Source of the DNA: Saccharothrix syringae
GTDB lineage: Bacteria; Actinomycetota; Actinomycetes; Mycobacteriales; Pseudonocardiaceae
NCBI RefSeq assembly: GCF_009498035.1
Contig: NZ_CP034550.1
Span: forward strand, 8,184,001 to 8,248,000
DNA: 64,000 nt
Direction of reading: 5' to 3'
The notes beneath the pieces are model-generated. The model worked only from the letters and a program-made list of their open reading frames with translations. It did no database searches and was not told the DNA's origin. Below are positions 54,479 through 62,964 of the stretch, piece by piece. Numbering within the stretch: the stretch's first letter is position 1; every line of letters begins with the position of its first letter. Both the position numbers and the translations under genes were made by a program.

Positions 54479-55399
54479 ATGGGCGAGGTGGACTTCGAGC
54501 GCGAGGCCGAGGAGCACCGGCACGGGTTGCGGGTGCACTGCTACCGGATGCTCGGCTCGTTCGACGAGGCCGAGGACCTGGTGCAGGAGACGCTGCTCAG
54601 GGCGTGGCGGTCGCGGGGCACGTTCCGGGGGCGCTCGTCGTTCCGGGCGTGGCTCTACCGGATCGCGACCAACGCGTGCCTGGACGTGATCGACCGCCGA
54701 CCGGCGCGCACCCCGGTCGCGGAGATGCCGTCGGCCGAGCTGCCGTGGCTGCAGCCGTTCCCGGACTCGCTGCTCGACCAGGTCGAGCCGGAGGTGGTGG
54801 CCCGGGAGACGATCGAGCTGGCGTTCCTGGCCGCGGTGCAGCACCTGCCGGGCAGGCAGCGGGCGGTGCTGGTGCTGCGGGACGTGCTGGGGTGGCCCGC
54901 GAGCGAGACCGCGGCGCTGCTGGACGAGACGGTGCCCGCGGTGAACAGCGCGCTGCACCGGGCCCGCACGACCCTGCGCAGGCACCTGCCGAGGCGGCGG
55001 GCCGAGTGGTCCGGCGAGCCGAACCCGCGGGAGCGGGCGGTGGTGCGCGAGTTCGTCGAGGCCACCGAGAGCTGCGACATGGCGAGGTTGGCGGCCGCGC
55101 TGCGCGAGGACGCCACGTGGACCATGCCGCCGCTGCCCGAGTGGTACCGGGGGCGGGACCTGCTGGTGGGCATGTGGGCGCCGGTGATGGCGGGCCCGGA
55201 CGCGGTCGGCGAGTGGAGGGCGCTGGAGACGCGGGCGAACCGGCAGCCGGCCGTGGCCAACTACGTGCGCAAGCCCGGTCACGAGCGGTTCGAGCCGATG
55301 TCGCTGGACGTGCTGCGGGTCGAGGGGGACGCGATCAGCGAGGTGATCACGTTCGGGTCGGACCGGTTCGCGCTGTTCGACCTGCCGGCCGCGTTGTGA
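54479..55399 (+). CDS. ECF sigma factor with SnoaL-like C-terminal domain (SigG type)
   Basis: This 306-residue extracytoplasmic-function sigma factor has region 2 (LRVHCYRMLGSFDEAEDLVQETLLRAWR; FRAWLYRIATNACLDVIDRR), region 4 (LPGRQRAVLVLRDVLGWPASETAALLDETVPAVNSALHRAR) and a fused C-terminal SnoaL_2-like domain (residues 190-306). That is the layout of the ECF41/SigG class, which uses its own C-terminal domain in place of an anti-sigma factor. ATG at 54479 has GGAGGGG ahead. It is divergent from the CHAT-TPR gene across 281 bp. Confidence 0.94.
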   Translation: MGEVDFEREAEEHRHGLRVHCYRMLGSFDEAEDLVQETLLRAWRSRGTFRGRSSFRAWLYRIATNACLDVIDRRPARTPVAEMPSAELPWLQPFPDSLLDQVEPEVVARETIELAFLAAVQHLPGRQRAVLVLRDVLGWPASETAALLDETVPAVNSALHRARTTLRRHLPRRRAEWSGEPNPRERAVVREFVEATESCDMARLAAALREDATWTMPPLPEWYRGRDLLVGMWAPVMAGPDAVGEWRALETRANRQPAVANYVRKPGHERFEPMSLDVLRVEGDAISEVITFGSDRFALFDLPAAL

Positions 55400-55437
55400 C
55401 GGCAGGCGGGTCGCAGGCGGTCCGGTCGGCGCGGTCG

Positions 55438-55471
55438 GGCGCGGCGGGGTCCGCGCGGACCCCGCCGCGCC
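55438..55471. terminator. Terminator between sigma factor and DJ-1/PfpI genes
   Basis: A perfect 15-bp GC stem (55438-55452 with 55457-55471) and a 4-nt loop lie between convergent stops. Confidence 0.85.
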
Positions 55472-55475
55472 CCGG

Positions 55476-56102
55476 TCAGCGCCGCCGCATCAGGTGGCGG
55501 CCCCGCTCCACCAGCGCGGGCGGGGCCGTCTCGGGCGACCCGGCCCGGTGGGGCGGCCGGGGGTCGTACTCCAGCAGGAGCTGGGTGAACCGGGCCCGGT
55601 CGTCGCCCCACAGCAGCCCGACCAGGGTGAGCGCCATGTCGATGCCGGCGGACACCCCGGCGGCGGTGATCACGGACCCGTCGACGACGACCCGGTCGGT
55701 GCGGACCTCGGCGCCCAGCGCGGCCAGCTCGTCGCGCACCGCCCAGTGCGTGGTGGCCGGGCGGCCGTCGAGGATGCCGGCGCTCGCCAGCAGCGTCGAG
55801 CCGCTGCACACCGAGGTCGTCCAGGTCGCGGTCGGGTGCACGCGCCGCAGCCACGGCGCGACCACGTCCGCGTCCAGCACCTCGCCCCACCGGCCGCTGC
55901 CGGGCACCACGAGCACGTCGGCGCGGTCGACCTCGTCGAAGGTGGTGGTGGGCGCGAGCACCAGGCCGGCGTCGCAGCGCACCGGGTCGGGCGTGGCGGC
56001 CGCGAAGCGCGCGGTCACCTCGGGTTGCGGGGCCAGCACCTCGTAGGGCCCGACCAGGTCCAGGGCTGTCATGCCCGGGTAGAGCACGAAGACGACGTCC
56101 AC
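55476..56102 (-). CDS. DJ-1/PfpI family protein, isonitrile hydratase-like
   Basis: This 208-residue class I glutamine-amidotransferase-like protein has VFVLYPGMTALDLVGPYEVLA at the start and nucleophile C99 in SVCSGSTLLASAGILDG, followed by ATTHWAVRDEL. These blocks are closest to isonitrile (isocyanide) hydratases and to the sensor halves of GlxA regulators. Hydration of an isonitrile to a formamide is a reasonable but unproven role. The GTG has AGGAGGGG upstream, placed within the end of the GlxA-type gene, one base away; the two are translationally linked. Confidence 0.88.
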   Translation of the reverse strand: MDVVFVLYPGMTALDLVGPYEVLAPQPEVTARFAAATPDPVRCDAGLVLAPTTTFDEVDRADVLVVPGSGRWGEVLDADVVAPWLRRVHPTATWTTSVCSGSTLLASAGILDGRPATTHWAVRDELAALGAEVRTDRVVVDGSVITAAGVSAGIDMALTLVGLLWGDDRARFTQLLLEYDPRPPHRAGSPETAPPALVERGRHLMRRR

Positions 56103-56103
56103 T

Positions 56104-57069
56104 TCACCCCTCCTGTGCCGCACCGGTGGTGCGGAACCTGTCGCGGTACGCGCCCGGCGGCACGCCGAGCACCCGCAGGAACGCCCGGCGCATGGTCTCC
56201 GCCGAGCCGAAACCGCTCCTCTTCGCCACCACGTCCAGCCCCTCGTCGCCCCGCTCCAGCGCACCGGCGGCCGCCTCGACCCGCGCCCGCTCCACGTAGC
56301 GGGCCGGCGAGGTGCCGACGCGCAGCGGGAACACGCGGGCGAGGTGCCGGGGGCTCAGGGCGGCGCGGCGGGCCATCGCGGTGACGGTCCAGTCGGCCGC
56401 CGGGTCGTCGGCGACGGCGTCGAGCACGGCGCGCAGCCCCGGCTCGCGCACCGGCGGCACCCGGGCCCGCACGCTGAACTGCGACTGGCCGCCGGGCCGC
56501 TGGAGGAACACCACCATCCAGCGGGCCACCAGCCGGGCCAGGGCGGCGCCGTGGTCGTGCTCCACCAGGGCCAGCGCCAGGTCGATGCCCGCGGTGACCC
56601 CGGCGGAGGTGGCCACCCGCCCGTGCCGCACGTAGATCGCGTCGGGCACCACCTCCACGGCGGGGTGCTCGGCGGCCAGCCGGTCGCAGTAGGCCCAGTG
56701 CGTGGTGGCGCGGGCACCGTCGAGCAGGCCGGCGGCGGCGAGCACGAACGCGCCGGTGCACACCCCCGCGACCCGCCCGGCGCCCGCCGCCAGCCGCCGC
56801 AGGTGCGCCAGCAGCTCGGCGTCGCGCGCGGCGGCGGCGTAGCCGAAACCGCCGACCACCAGGAGCGTGTCCACCCCTCCGGACACCTCCCGCAGGTCCT
56901 CGGCCTCCAGCCGCGGCCCCCCGTCGACGGCGAACCCGCCGCCGACCGCCGCCAGTCGCACCCGGTAGCCGCCGCACACCCGGCCGGCGCCGGTGAACAC
57001 GTCCAGCGGGCCGGCGATGTCGGTCAGCGTCGCCCCCTCGTACCCGACGACCAGCACCTCGCGCTCCAC
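56104..57069 (-). CDS. GlxA family AraC-type transcriptional regulator
   Basis: This 321-residue regulator has an N-terminal DJ-1/PfpI sensor domain (VLVVGYEGATLTDIAGPLDVF; C104 in GVCTGAFVLAAAGLLDG; ATTHWAYCDRL) and a C-terminal AraC double helix-turn-helix (MARRAALSPRHLARVFPLRVGTSPARYVERAR, then SGFGSAETMRRAFLRVLGVPPGAYRDRFR). The sensor is a paralogue of the enzyme encoded next to it. GTG at 57069 is chosen by length. It is divergent from a class IV aminotransferase with 79 bp between the starts and probably controls its neighbour and itself. Confidence 0.93.
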   Translation of the reverse strand: MEREVLVVGYEGATLTDIAGPLDVFTGAGRVCGGYRVRLAAVGGGFAVDGGPRLEAEDLREVSGGVDTLLVVGGFGYAAAARDAELLAHLRRLAAGAGRVAGVCTGAFVLAAAGLLDGARATTHWAYCDRLAAEHPAVEVVPDAIYVRHGRVATSAGVTAGIDLALALVEHDHGAALARLVARWMVVFLQRPGGQSQFSVRARVPPVREPGLRAVLDAVADDPAADWTVTAMARRAALSPRHLARVFPLRVGTSPARYVERARVEAAAGALERGDEGLDVVAKRSGFGSAETMRRAFLRVLGVPPGAYRDRFRTTGAAQEG

Positions 57070-57148
57070 ACCGCCCACCTTCCCCGCGGCGGGCGGCCGG
57101 CGGCAACGACGCGCGACCCTCGGATCCGGCCGCGCTACCGTCTGCGCC

Positions 57149-57886
57149 GTGCTGAACGTCGAGATCGACGGCGGGCCCGCCACCCCCGAGCTGCTCGCGC
57201 GCGGCCTGCTGGCCAACTACGGGCACTTCACCGCCATGCAGGTGCGCGACCGGCGGGTCAAGGGCCTGGACCTGCACCTGCGGCGGCTCGACGCGGCCCA
57301 CCGCGAGCTGTACGGCGCGGGCCTGCCCGGCGGGCGGGTGCGCGAGCTGGTGCGCCGGGCGCTGGGCGGGGTGCGCGACGCGGCGGTGCGCGTGACGGTG
57401 TTCGGCCTGGACGAGCCGTCGGTGCTGGTGGCGGTGCGCCCGCCCACCGCGCCGCCCGGGACGCCCCGGCGGCTGCGGTCGGTGGACTACACCCGCCCGC
57501 TGCCGCACGTGAAGCACGTCGGCGGGTTCGGGCAGCTCCACCACGCGCGGCTGGCCCGGGACGCCGGGTTCGACGACGCCCTGCTCACCACCCGGGACGG
57601 CGTGGTGGTGGAGGGCGCCACCGCCAACATCGGGTTCCTGGACGACGACGGGGTGGTGTGGCCGGAGGCCGACTGGCTGCACGGCACCGCCATGCGGTTG
57701 CTGGAACGCGCGCTGCCGTCCCGGCGCGAGGTGGTGCGCCTGGCCGACGTGGGCCGCTACCGCGGCGCGTTCCTGGCCAGCTCGATCGGCGTGGTGGCCG
57801 TGTCCGGGATCGACGGCGCGCGGTTCGCCGCGGACTGCGCGGAGGTGCGGCGCGCCTACGACGCCGTGCCCGGCGATCCGCTGTAG
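57149..57886 (+). CDS. Class IV aminotransferase / aminodeoxychorismate-lyase-like PLP enzyme
   Basis: This 245-residue fold-type IV PLP enzyme is on the short side for the class. The Schiff-base lysine is K122 in LPHVKHVGG, E155 in GVVVEGATANIGFL holds the cofactor ring, and SSIGVVAVSGIDG forms the phosphate loop. It could be a 4-amino-4-deoxychorismate lyase or a D-amino-acid/branched-chain aminotransferase relative; the sequence alone does not settle it. GTG at 57149 is the preferred start. Downstream is a tandem array. Confidence 0.88.
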   Translation: MLNVEIDGGPATPELLARGLLANYGHFTAMQVRDRRVKGLDLHLRRLDAAHRELYGAGLPGGRVRELVRRALGGVRDAAVRVTVFGLDEPSVLVAVRPPTAPPGTPRRLRSVDYTRPLPHVKHVGGFGQLHHARLARDAGFDDALLTTRDGVVVEGATANIGFLDDDGVVWPEADWLHGTAMRLLERALPSRREVVRLADVGRYRGAFLASSIGVVAVSGIDGARFAADCAEVRRAYDAVPGDPL

Positions 57887-57890
57887 GCGC

Positions 57891-57990
57891 CCCGTTGTAC
57901 GGGTCTACCGCCCGTTTTGCGGACCTGCCAGCCCGTTGTGCGGAGGCTCCCACCCGTCGCGCGGCTCACCGCCCGTCGCGGAGGCTCCCG
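57891..57990. repeat. About 20-bp tandem array, five units
   Basis: Units begin with CCCGT at 57891, 57911, 57932, 57953 and 57972. The first forms the small hairpin CCCGT-TGT-ACGGG. The array fills nearly all of the gap between convergent aminotransferase and Lrp genes. Confidence 0.85.
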
Positions 57991-58000
57991 CCGCACGGCC

Positions 58001-58450
58001 TCACACCGCCGGCGGCCGGTCCTCGTACGGCGTGGACAGCACCACCGTGGTGCGGGTCGAGACGTGCGCGGCCTCGCGGATCTGCCGCAGCAGCTCCTCC
58101 AGCCCCGTCGGCGACGCGACCCGCACCCGCAGCAGGTAGGACGCGTCGCCCGCGACCGAGTAGCACGCCTCGATCTGCGGCAGGTGCTCCAGCCGCTTGG
58201 GGTAGTCGTCCGGAGCCGCCGGGTCGATCGGGGTCAGCGAGATGAACGCGGTCAGCGGCAGGCCGATCTCGTCGCCGTCGAGCCGCGCGGCGTACCCGCG
58301 CACGACCCCCCGCTGCTCCAGCCGCCGCACCCGCTGGTGCACGGCCGACACGCTCAGCCCGACCCGCTCGGCGAGGTCGGTGAAGCTGCACCGGCCGTCG
58401 GCGGCCAGCTCGCGCAGGATCGCCCGGTCCGTCGGCTCCAGGTTCGTCAC
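58001..58450 (-). CDS. Lrp/AsnC family transcriptional regulator
   Basis: This 149-residue regulator has an N-terminal helix-turn-helix (FTDLAERVGLSVSAVHQRVRRLEQRGVV) and a RAM/AsnC ligand domain (YSVAGDASYLLRVRVASPTGLEELL). Lrp proteins bind amino acids and control amino-acid metabolism. The GTG start overlaps the stop of the upstream M24 aminopeptidase gene (GTGA), so regulator and peptidase are made together; the regulator may sense amino acids that the peptidase releases. Confidence 0.94.
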   Translation of the reverse strand: MTNLEPTDRAILRELAADGRCSFTDLAERVGLSVSAVHQRVRRLEQRGVVRGYAARLDGDEIGLPLTAFISLTPIDPAAPDDYPKRLEHLPQIEACYSVAGDASYLLRVRVASPTGLEELLRQIREAAHVSTRTTVVLSTPYEDRPPAV

Positions 58451-59574
58451 GCCGGCAGCACCACCAGCTCGTGCGGCCGGTTGTTGACGCTCTCCGCGCC
58501 GTCGGCGGTGGCGATCACGATGTCCTCGATCCGCGCGCCCCACCGCCCCGGCAGGTAGATGCCGGGTTCGACGCTGAACGCCATGCCCGGCTCCAGCGGC
58601 AGGTCGTTGCCGTCGACGATGTAGGGCTCCTCGTGCACGTCCAGGCCGATGCCGTGGCCCGTGCGGTGGACGAAGCGGTCGCCGAACCCGGCGGCGGCGA
58701 TGACCTCGCGCGCCGCGGCGTCGACGGCGGCGCAGGTGACCCCGGGCCGCACGGCCTCGACGGCGGCCCGCTGCGCGGCCTGGAGCACGGCGTAGGTCTC
58801 CCACACGTCGGGCTCCCGGGGTTCCCCGACCGCGTAGGTGCGGGTGGAGTCGGAGTTGTAGCCCTCCGCGACGGGACCGCCGATGTCGACCACCACCACG
58901 TCGCCGTGCTCGATGACGCGGTCGGAGACGTCGTGGTGCGGCGAAGCGCCGTTCGGCCCGGAGCCGACGATGACGAACTCGGCGAGCACGTGCCCCTCGG
59001 CCACGATCGCCGCGGCGATGTCGGCGCCCACCTCGCGCTCGGTGCGGCCGGGGCGCAGCCACTCGGCCATGCGGGCGTGGACCCGGTCGATCGCCGCGCC
59101 GGCCTTGCGCAGCGCCGCGACCTCGGCGGCGTCCTTGCGCATGCGCAGCTCGCGCAGCACCGGCCCGGCGAGCACCTGCTCGCCGCCGACGACGTCCTTG
59201 AGCCGGAGGTTGTGCAGGGCGGGCATCATGTCGGACACGGCGTGGCGGGTGCCCTTGAGCGCCTTCTTGACCAGGGCGTACGGGTCCTCGCCGTCCACCC
59301 AGGTCGCGACGTCCACGCCGAGCGCGTCGGTGGGGACGTCGGCGTAGCCGGGGTGCTCCAGCTTCGGGACGACCAGCAGCGGGGTGCCGCCGACCGGCAG
59401 CACGAGGCACGTCAACCGCTCGAACGACGCGCCGCCCGCGCCGATGAGGTAGCGCAGGTCCGAGCCGGGGGCGATGAGCAGGGCGTCCAGGCCCGCGGTG
59501 GAGGCGGCGGCGGTGGCCCGGTCGAGTCGGGCGCGGAGGGCGTCCACGTCGACGGGCCCAGCAGTGGTCGACAT
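58447..59574 (-). CDS. M24 family Xaa-Pro aminopeptidase
   Basis: This 375-residue creatinase-fold metallopeptidase has an N-terminal domain (residues 1-145) and a pita-bread catalytic domain with all five metal ligands: D230 (VVVDIGG), D242 (NSDSTRTY), H307 (GHGIGLDVHE), E336 (SVEPGIY) and E350 (RIEDIV). It removes N-terminal residues ahead of proline in the cytosol. ATG at 59574. It is translationally coupled to the Lrp gene. Confidence 0.95.
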   Translation of the reverse strand: MSTTAGPVDVDALRARLDRATAAASTAGLDALLIAPGSDLRYLIGAGGASFERLTCLVLPVGGTPLLVVPKLEHPGYADVPTDALGVDVATWVDGEDPYALVKKALKGTRHAVSDMMPALHNLRLKDVVGGEQVLAGPVLRELRMRKDAAEVAALRKAGAAIDRVHARMAEWLRPGRTEREVGADIAAAIVAEGHVLAEFVIVGSGPNGASPHHDVSDRVIEHGDVVVVDIGGPVAEGYNSDSTRTYAVGEPREPDVWETYAVLQAAQRAAVEAVRPGVTCAAVDAAAREVIAAAGFGDRFVHRTGHGIGLDVHEEPYIVDGNDLPLEPGMAFSVEPGIYLPGRWGARIEDIVIATADGAESVNNRPHELVVLPA

Positions 59575-60224
59575 GTTCGGCAGCCTAGTCGGATCAAGGG
59601 CGGCGGAGCCCCCCGACCAGCCGCACGTCCTGCCACCGGACGACTGAGCGGGTGGGTGGGCGGGTGGTGGTTCGAGTGGTCGTTGTCGGGGTTCGGGGAT
59701 ACCTTGTCGGCGGGTGGGGTTCGCGGTGCGCTGTCGGCTTCGCGCGGTGTTCCGCTGATCCTGCGGTCGCCGCCGGTTCACCGCGCTTTTCCTGCTCCGG
59801 GGGTTCCGAGGCGGCAGGCGGGACACTCGATCGGGTGATCATCGCCCGAAAATGTACGGAAACGGCGTTACCGATCATCGGTTGAGCATGAGGAGCGCGA
59901 CCAACCCCCCGAGCCGGGCCAACACCCACCCACCGCACACCCGCACCGCACACCCACCCTTCGCCCGCGATCCCCTGCTTCCCCACCCGCCCGGCAGCCC
60001 CACACGCCGACACCCCCACCCGCCAACAGCCACCGCAGCCGATCGCCACCGGCCGGCCACCGCCAGCCAGCACCGGCCACCACCAGCCCCCAGCCACCGG
60101 TCACCGCCCCAGCCACCGGTCACCGCCCCCAGCCACCGGTCACCACCAGCCAGCCCAGAGCAGTTGTCCACAGCCGCCCCCCGGGACCCCCCACCTGTCG
60201 GTGGTCTCTGGCAAGCTCACGACC
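59575..60224. other. 650-bp gene-free region upstream of the exonuclease
   Basis: The frames here are Pro/His/Arg-rich low-complexity readings of a C-rich strand without ribosome binding sites. The region 59830-59890 is the least GC-rich and could hold a promoter. A 20-bp tandem array lies at 60091-60149. A single TTGTCCACA (60164-60172), identical to the actinobacterial DnaA-box consensus, precedes the exonuclease start. Confidence 0.6.
60091..60149. repeat. 19-20 bp tandem array, three units
   Basis: CAGCCACCGGTCACC is perfectly conserved at the start of each unit (60091, 60110, 60130). It lies within a wider CCACC-rich stretch. Confidence 0.85.
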
Positions 60225-61166
60225 GTGAGCACCCCGCTGGTCCTGATGGACGCCGCCAGCCTGTACTTCCGGGCGTTCTACGCGCTGCCGGAGTCGATGA
60301 CAGCCCCCGACGGCACCCCGGTGAACGCGGTGCGCGGCTTCGTCGACACGATCGCCAAGGTCATCACCGACCGCAAGGCGAGCCGCCTGGTGGCGTGCCT
60401 GGACGCGGACTGGCGCCCGGAGTTCCGAGTGGCCGCCCTGCCCTCGTACAAGGCGCACCGAGTGGCCCAGGACGCCCCCGACGGCGAGGAAGAAGTACCC
60501 GACACCCTCACCCCGCAGATCCCGATCATCCTCGACGTGCTGGACGCCCTGGGCATCGCCACCGCCGAGGCCGAGGGCTACGAGGCGGACGACGTCATCG
60601 GCACCCTGGCGGCCCGCGAGACCGAAGACCCGGTGGAGGTCATCACCGGCGACCGCGACCTGTTCCAGGTGGTCCGCGACGAGCCGACCCCGGTACGCGT
60701 GCTCTACCTGGGCCGGGGCTGGGCCAAGGCCGAGCTGATCGGCCCGGAGGAGCTGGCCGCGAAGTACGCGCTGCCCGTCACCGACGCCGGCCGGGCCTAC
60801 GCCGGGATGGCCGTCCTGCGCGGCGACCCGTCGGACGGCCTGCCGGGCGTCGCGGGCATCGGCGAGAAGACGGCCGCGAAGCTGATCAGCGAGTTCGGCT
60901 CCCTGGAAGCCGTCCTGACCGCCGTCCACGACGGCCGCGACCGCAAGCTCACCACCCGAGCCCGCACCGCGCTGCTCAACGCCCAGGACTACCTGGCCGC
61001 CGCCCCGACGGTGGTCAACGTGGCCACCGACGCCGAGGTCGTGCTCGACCGTTCGGACGAGGTCCCCGCGGCGCCGGTCGACCCCGATCGCGTGGCCGAG
61101 TTGACCAGGCGGTGGGGCCTGGGCAGTTCCGTGCCCAGGCTGGTGGCCGCGCTGGAGCGCCGCTGA
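60225..61166 (+). CDS. 5'-3' exonuclease (FEN/Pol I exonuclease-like)
   Basis: This 313-residue stand-alone 5' nuclease has D9 in LVLMDAASLYFRAFYA, RPEFRVAALPSYKAHR, GYEADDVIGTLA, VITGDRDLFQVV and the helix-hairpin-helix GLPGVAGIGEKTAAKLI. The acidic metal-binding set appears complete. It should remove 5' flaps or RNA primers, as the N-terminal domain of DNA polymerase I does. GTG at 60225 is selected because the product begins directly at the nuclease fold. Monocistronic. Confidence 0.94.
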   Translation: MSTPLVLMDAASLYFRAFYALPESMTAPDGTPVNAVRGFVDTIAKVITDRKASRLVACLDADWRPEFRVAALPSYKAHRVAQDAPDGEEEVPDTLTPQIPIILDVLDALGIATAEAEGYEADDVIGTLAARETEDPVEVITGDRDLFQVVRDEPTPVRVLYLGRGWAKAELIGPEELAAKYALPVTDAGRAYAGMAVLRGDPSDGLPGVAGIGEKTAAKLISEFGSLEAVLTAVHDGRDRKLTTRARTALLNAQDYLAAAPTVVNVATDAEVVLDRSDEVPAAPVDPDRVAELTRRWGLGSSVPRLVAALERR

Positions 61167-61436
61167 CCCGAACCCCGAGCAGCCGACGCCCGCTCAGCCG
61201 CGCCCTATCCGGCCAGGGGCCGCGATCACGCTTGGGCCCACCCGGTCACACCGCACCTGGCCTGCGCGCCAGAGCGCGCGTGACCCGCCCACCGGACCAA
61301 GCCCGACTTGCTCCTGCCGGATCGCCCCGCCAGCCCGGCCGTCAAGCCGCGGGCCCGGCACCAGCCCCGGAACCGGCCGCCGGCCCTCGCACCGCCCAAC
61401 GGCCCCGAGACCGGCCGTCGGTCCTCGTCACGGCCG

Positions 61437-62651
61437 TCAGAAGTAGCTGCCGCACCAAGGGATCTCGGTCACCGCGAACAGCGCGTCCGCCCGCGCCAAC
61501 GCCCCCGCCTCCACCACGTCCAGCCGCCGGGTGGTGGCCAGGGTGGAGAACGACACGTCGCCGAGGTAGGCGGCTGCCAGGACGTCCACGTCCAGCACCA
61601 GCTCGGGCGCGTCCGGCACCCTGCTCACCCCGTCGGCGGACACGCGGTACGAGGCCGTGTTCTCCGGCAGGTACGCGTCGCGCACGCCGAGCACCACGGG
61701 GGCGCCCTCGCGGTAGGTGCGGGCGCCCAGGGCGGCCGGCACGTCCACCAGGCGCAGCCAGGTCTCGTCCTCCTCGGCGGTGACCTCGCACGCCCGGGGA
61801 TCGCCCAGCAGCCACGGCAGGGGCTCGTCCAGCGGACGGCCGAGGGCGGTGATGCGGCCCACCAGGTCCACGCCCAGCGCGAACAGCCACAGGTCGGCCC
61901 ACGCCTCGGGGGTGCGCGCCCACAGGTCGAGCACTTCCAGCGTGGTCGGCTTGTCCTCCGACGAGCCGTGCGCGCCCGGTGTCACCTTGTACATCAGGTA
62001 GCCGTCGTCGGGGGCGCCGGCTCCCGGGGAGCGCACCGCGACCTTGAAGTTCTCCTCGGCCGCCCGCCTGCGGATGTTCACGTCCCACCACCCGGGCCAC
62101 CGCGCGATGGTGCCCGCGCGGCCCGGCGACAGCTCCTCGAACAGCGCCCGCGCGACCTGCTCGCCCGCCTCGCCGTCGACCAACCGCACCCGGCCGGCGA
62201 TCCGCGACCTCGGCGCGGCCCGCCGGCGGTCGACCTTCCAGAACCGGTAGCGGGTCGCCGTCCCGTAGCCGTAGCGGCCGTAGATCGCCGACTCCGACGC
62301 GCGCAGGGACGCGACCACGTCACCGGACTCGGCGAACGACCGCAGTTGCGCCCGCTGGAGCGCGCTGAGCACGCCGCGGCGCGTCCAGTCCGCGCGCACA
62401 CCGACCCGGGACACCGCGGCGTGCGGCACGACCGCACCACCCGGCACGGCCATCCGCGACGGGAACGCCTGCACGGTGCCGACCATCTCGTCGTCGACGA
62501 ACGCGCCCAGCGTCCGGCCCGGTTCGTAGGAGCCCCGCACGAACTTCCACATCTCGTCGGGTGCGGGAGGGTGGTGCAGGGTGCCCCGGAACAGGGTGTG
62601 CGCGGCGCGGTACTGCGAGTCGTCCAGCACGCGGATGTCGTGGTCGGTCAC
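61437..62651 (-). CDS. eis: Eis-family GNAT N-acetyltransferase
   Basis: This 404-residue protein has an N-terminal GNAT domain with the acetyl-CoA loop VSRVGVRADWTRRGVLSALQ, a second GNAT-like region and a C-terminal SCP-like domain, as in Mycobacterium Eis. It ends in ...GSYF; in Eis the carboxylate of the terminal Phe is the general base, and this feature is kept. Eis acetylates amines such as aminoglycosides and protein lysines. The GTG at 62651 has GGGAGAGG ahead. Resistance activity here is a family-based inference. Confidence 0.92.
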   Translation of the reverse strand: MTDHDIRVLDDSQYRAAHTLFRGTLHHPPAPDEMWKFVRGSYEPGRTLGAFVDDEMVGTVQAFPSRMAVPGGAVVPHAAVSRVGVRADWTRRGVLSALQRAQLRSFAESGDVVASLRASESAIYGRYGYGTATRYRFWKVDRRRAAPRSRIAGRVRLVDGEAGEQVARALFEELSPGRAGTIARWPGWWDVNIRRRAAEENFKVAVRSPGAGAPDDGYLMYKVTPGAHGSSEDKPTTLEVLDLWARTPEAWADLWLFALGVDLVGRITALGRPLDEPLPWLLGDPRACEVTAEEDETWLRLVDVPAALGARTYREGAPVVLGVRDAYLPENTASYRVSADGVSRVPDAPELVLDVDVLAAAYLGDVSFSTLATTRRLDVVEAGALARADALFAVTEIPWCGSYF

Positions 62652-62964
62652 GGTCGCATCCTCTCCCGGGATCGCAAGCACGGCTAACGACTTTCAGCGT
62701 CGGAGGATGTGAGATTTGCCGGGTGGGGAGAGGTGCCGGATGTGCCGGCAAGCGAAGAGCCACCCCCTCGGCCAGGCGAAGGGGTGGCTCCGGCGACGAA
62801 GTGAACCAGCGAAACCGGCGGAGGAACGACACCGGCGGAGGAGCAAAATCGGCGGCGAGCGAACGAGCGAGCGACCGAACCGAAGAACGAGCGAACCGGC
62901 GAAGTGACCAACCGGCGAGCGGCCGGACCCGGCGAACCGACAACAGAGACCGACGAACAGCCGA
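62652..62964. other. 313-bp region between the DUF4333 stop and Eis start
   Basis: A hairpin with a 10-bp stem (62757-62766 with 62781-62790) probably terminates the DUF4333 transcript. 62800-62940 consists of loosely repeated GGCGAACGAGCGA and ACCGGCGGAGGA elements without a fixed period. No gene is supported. Confidence 0.6.

Noticed and set aside
57891..57990. CRISPR-like regularly spaced repeats
   Set aside because: The units are contiguous, degenerate and without spacers or cas genes; the same holds for the other arrays in the window.
59852..60200. Proline/histidine-rich ORF starting at 59852 or 59889
   Set aside because: Translation of a C-rich strand with tandem repeats. It continues out of frame over the exonuclease gene, and there is no evidence of coding.
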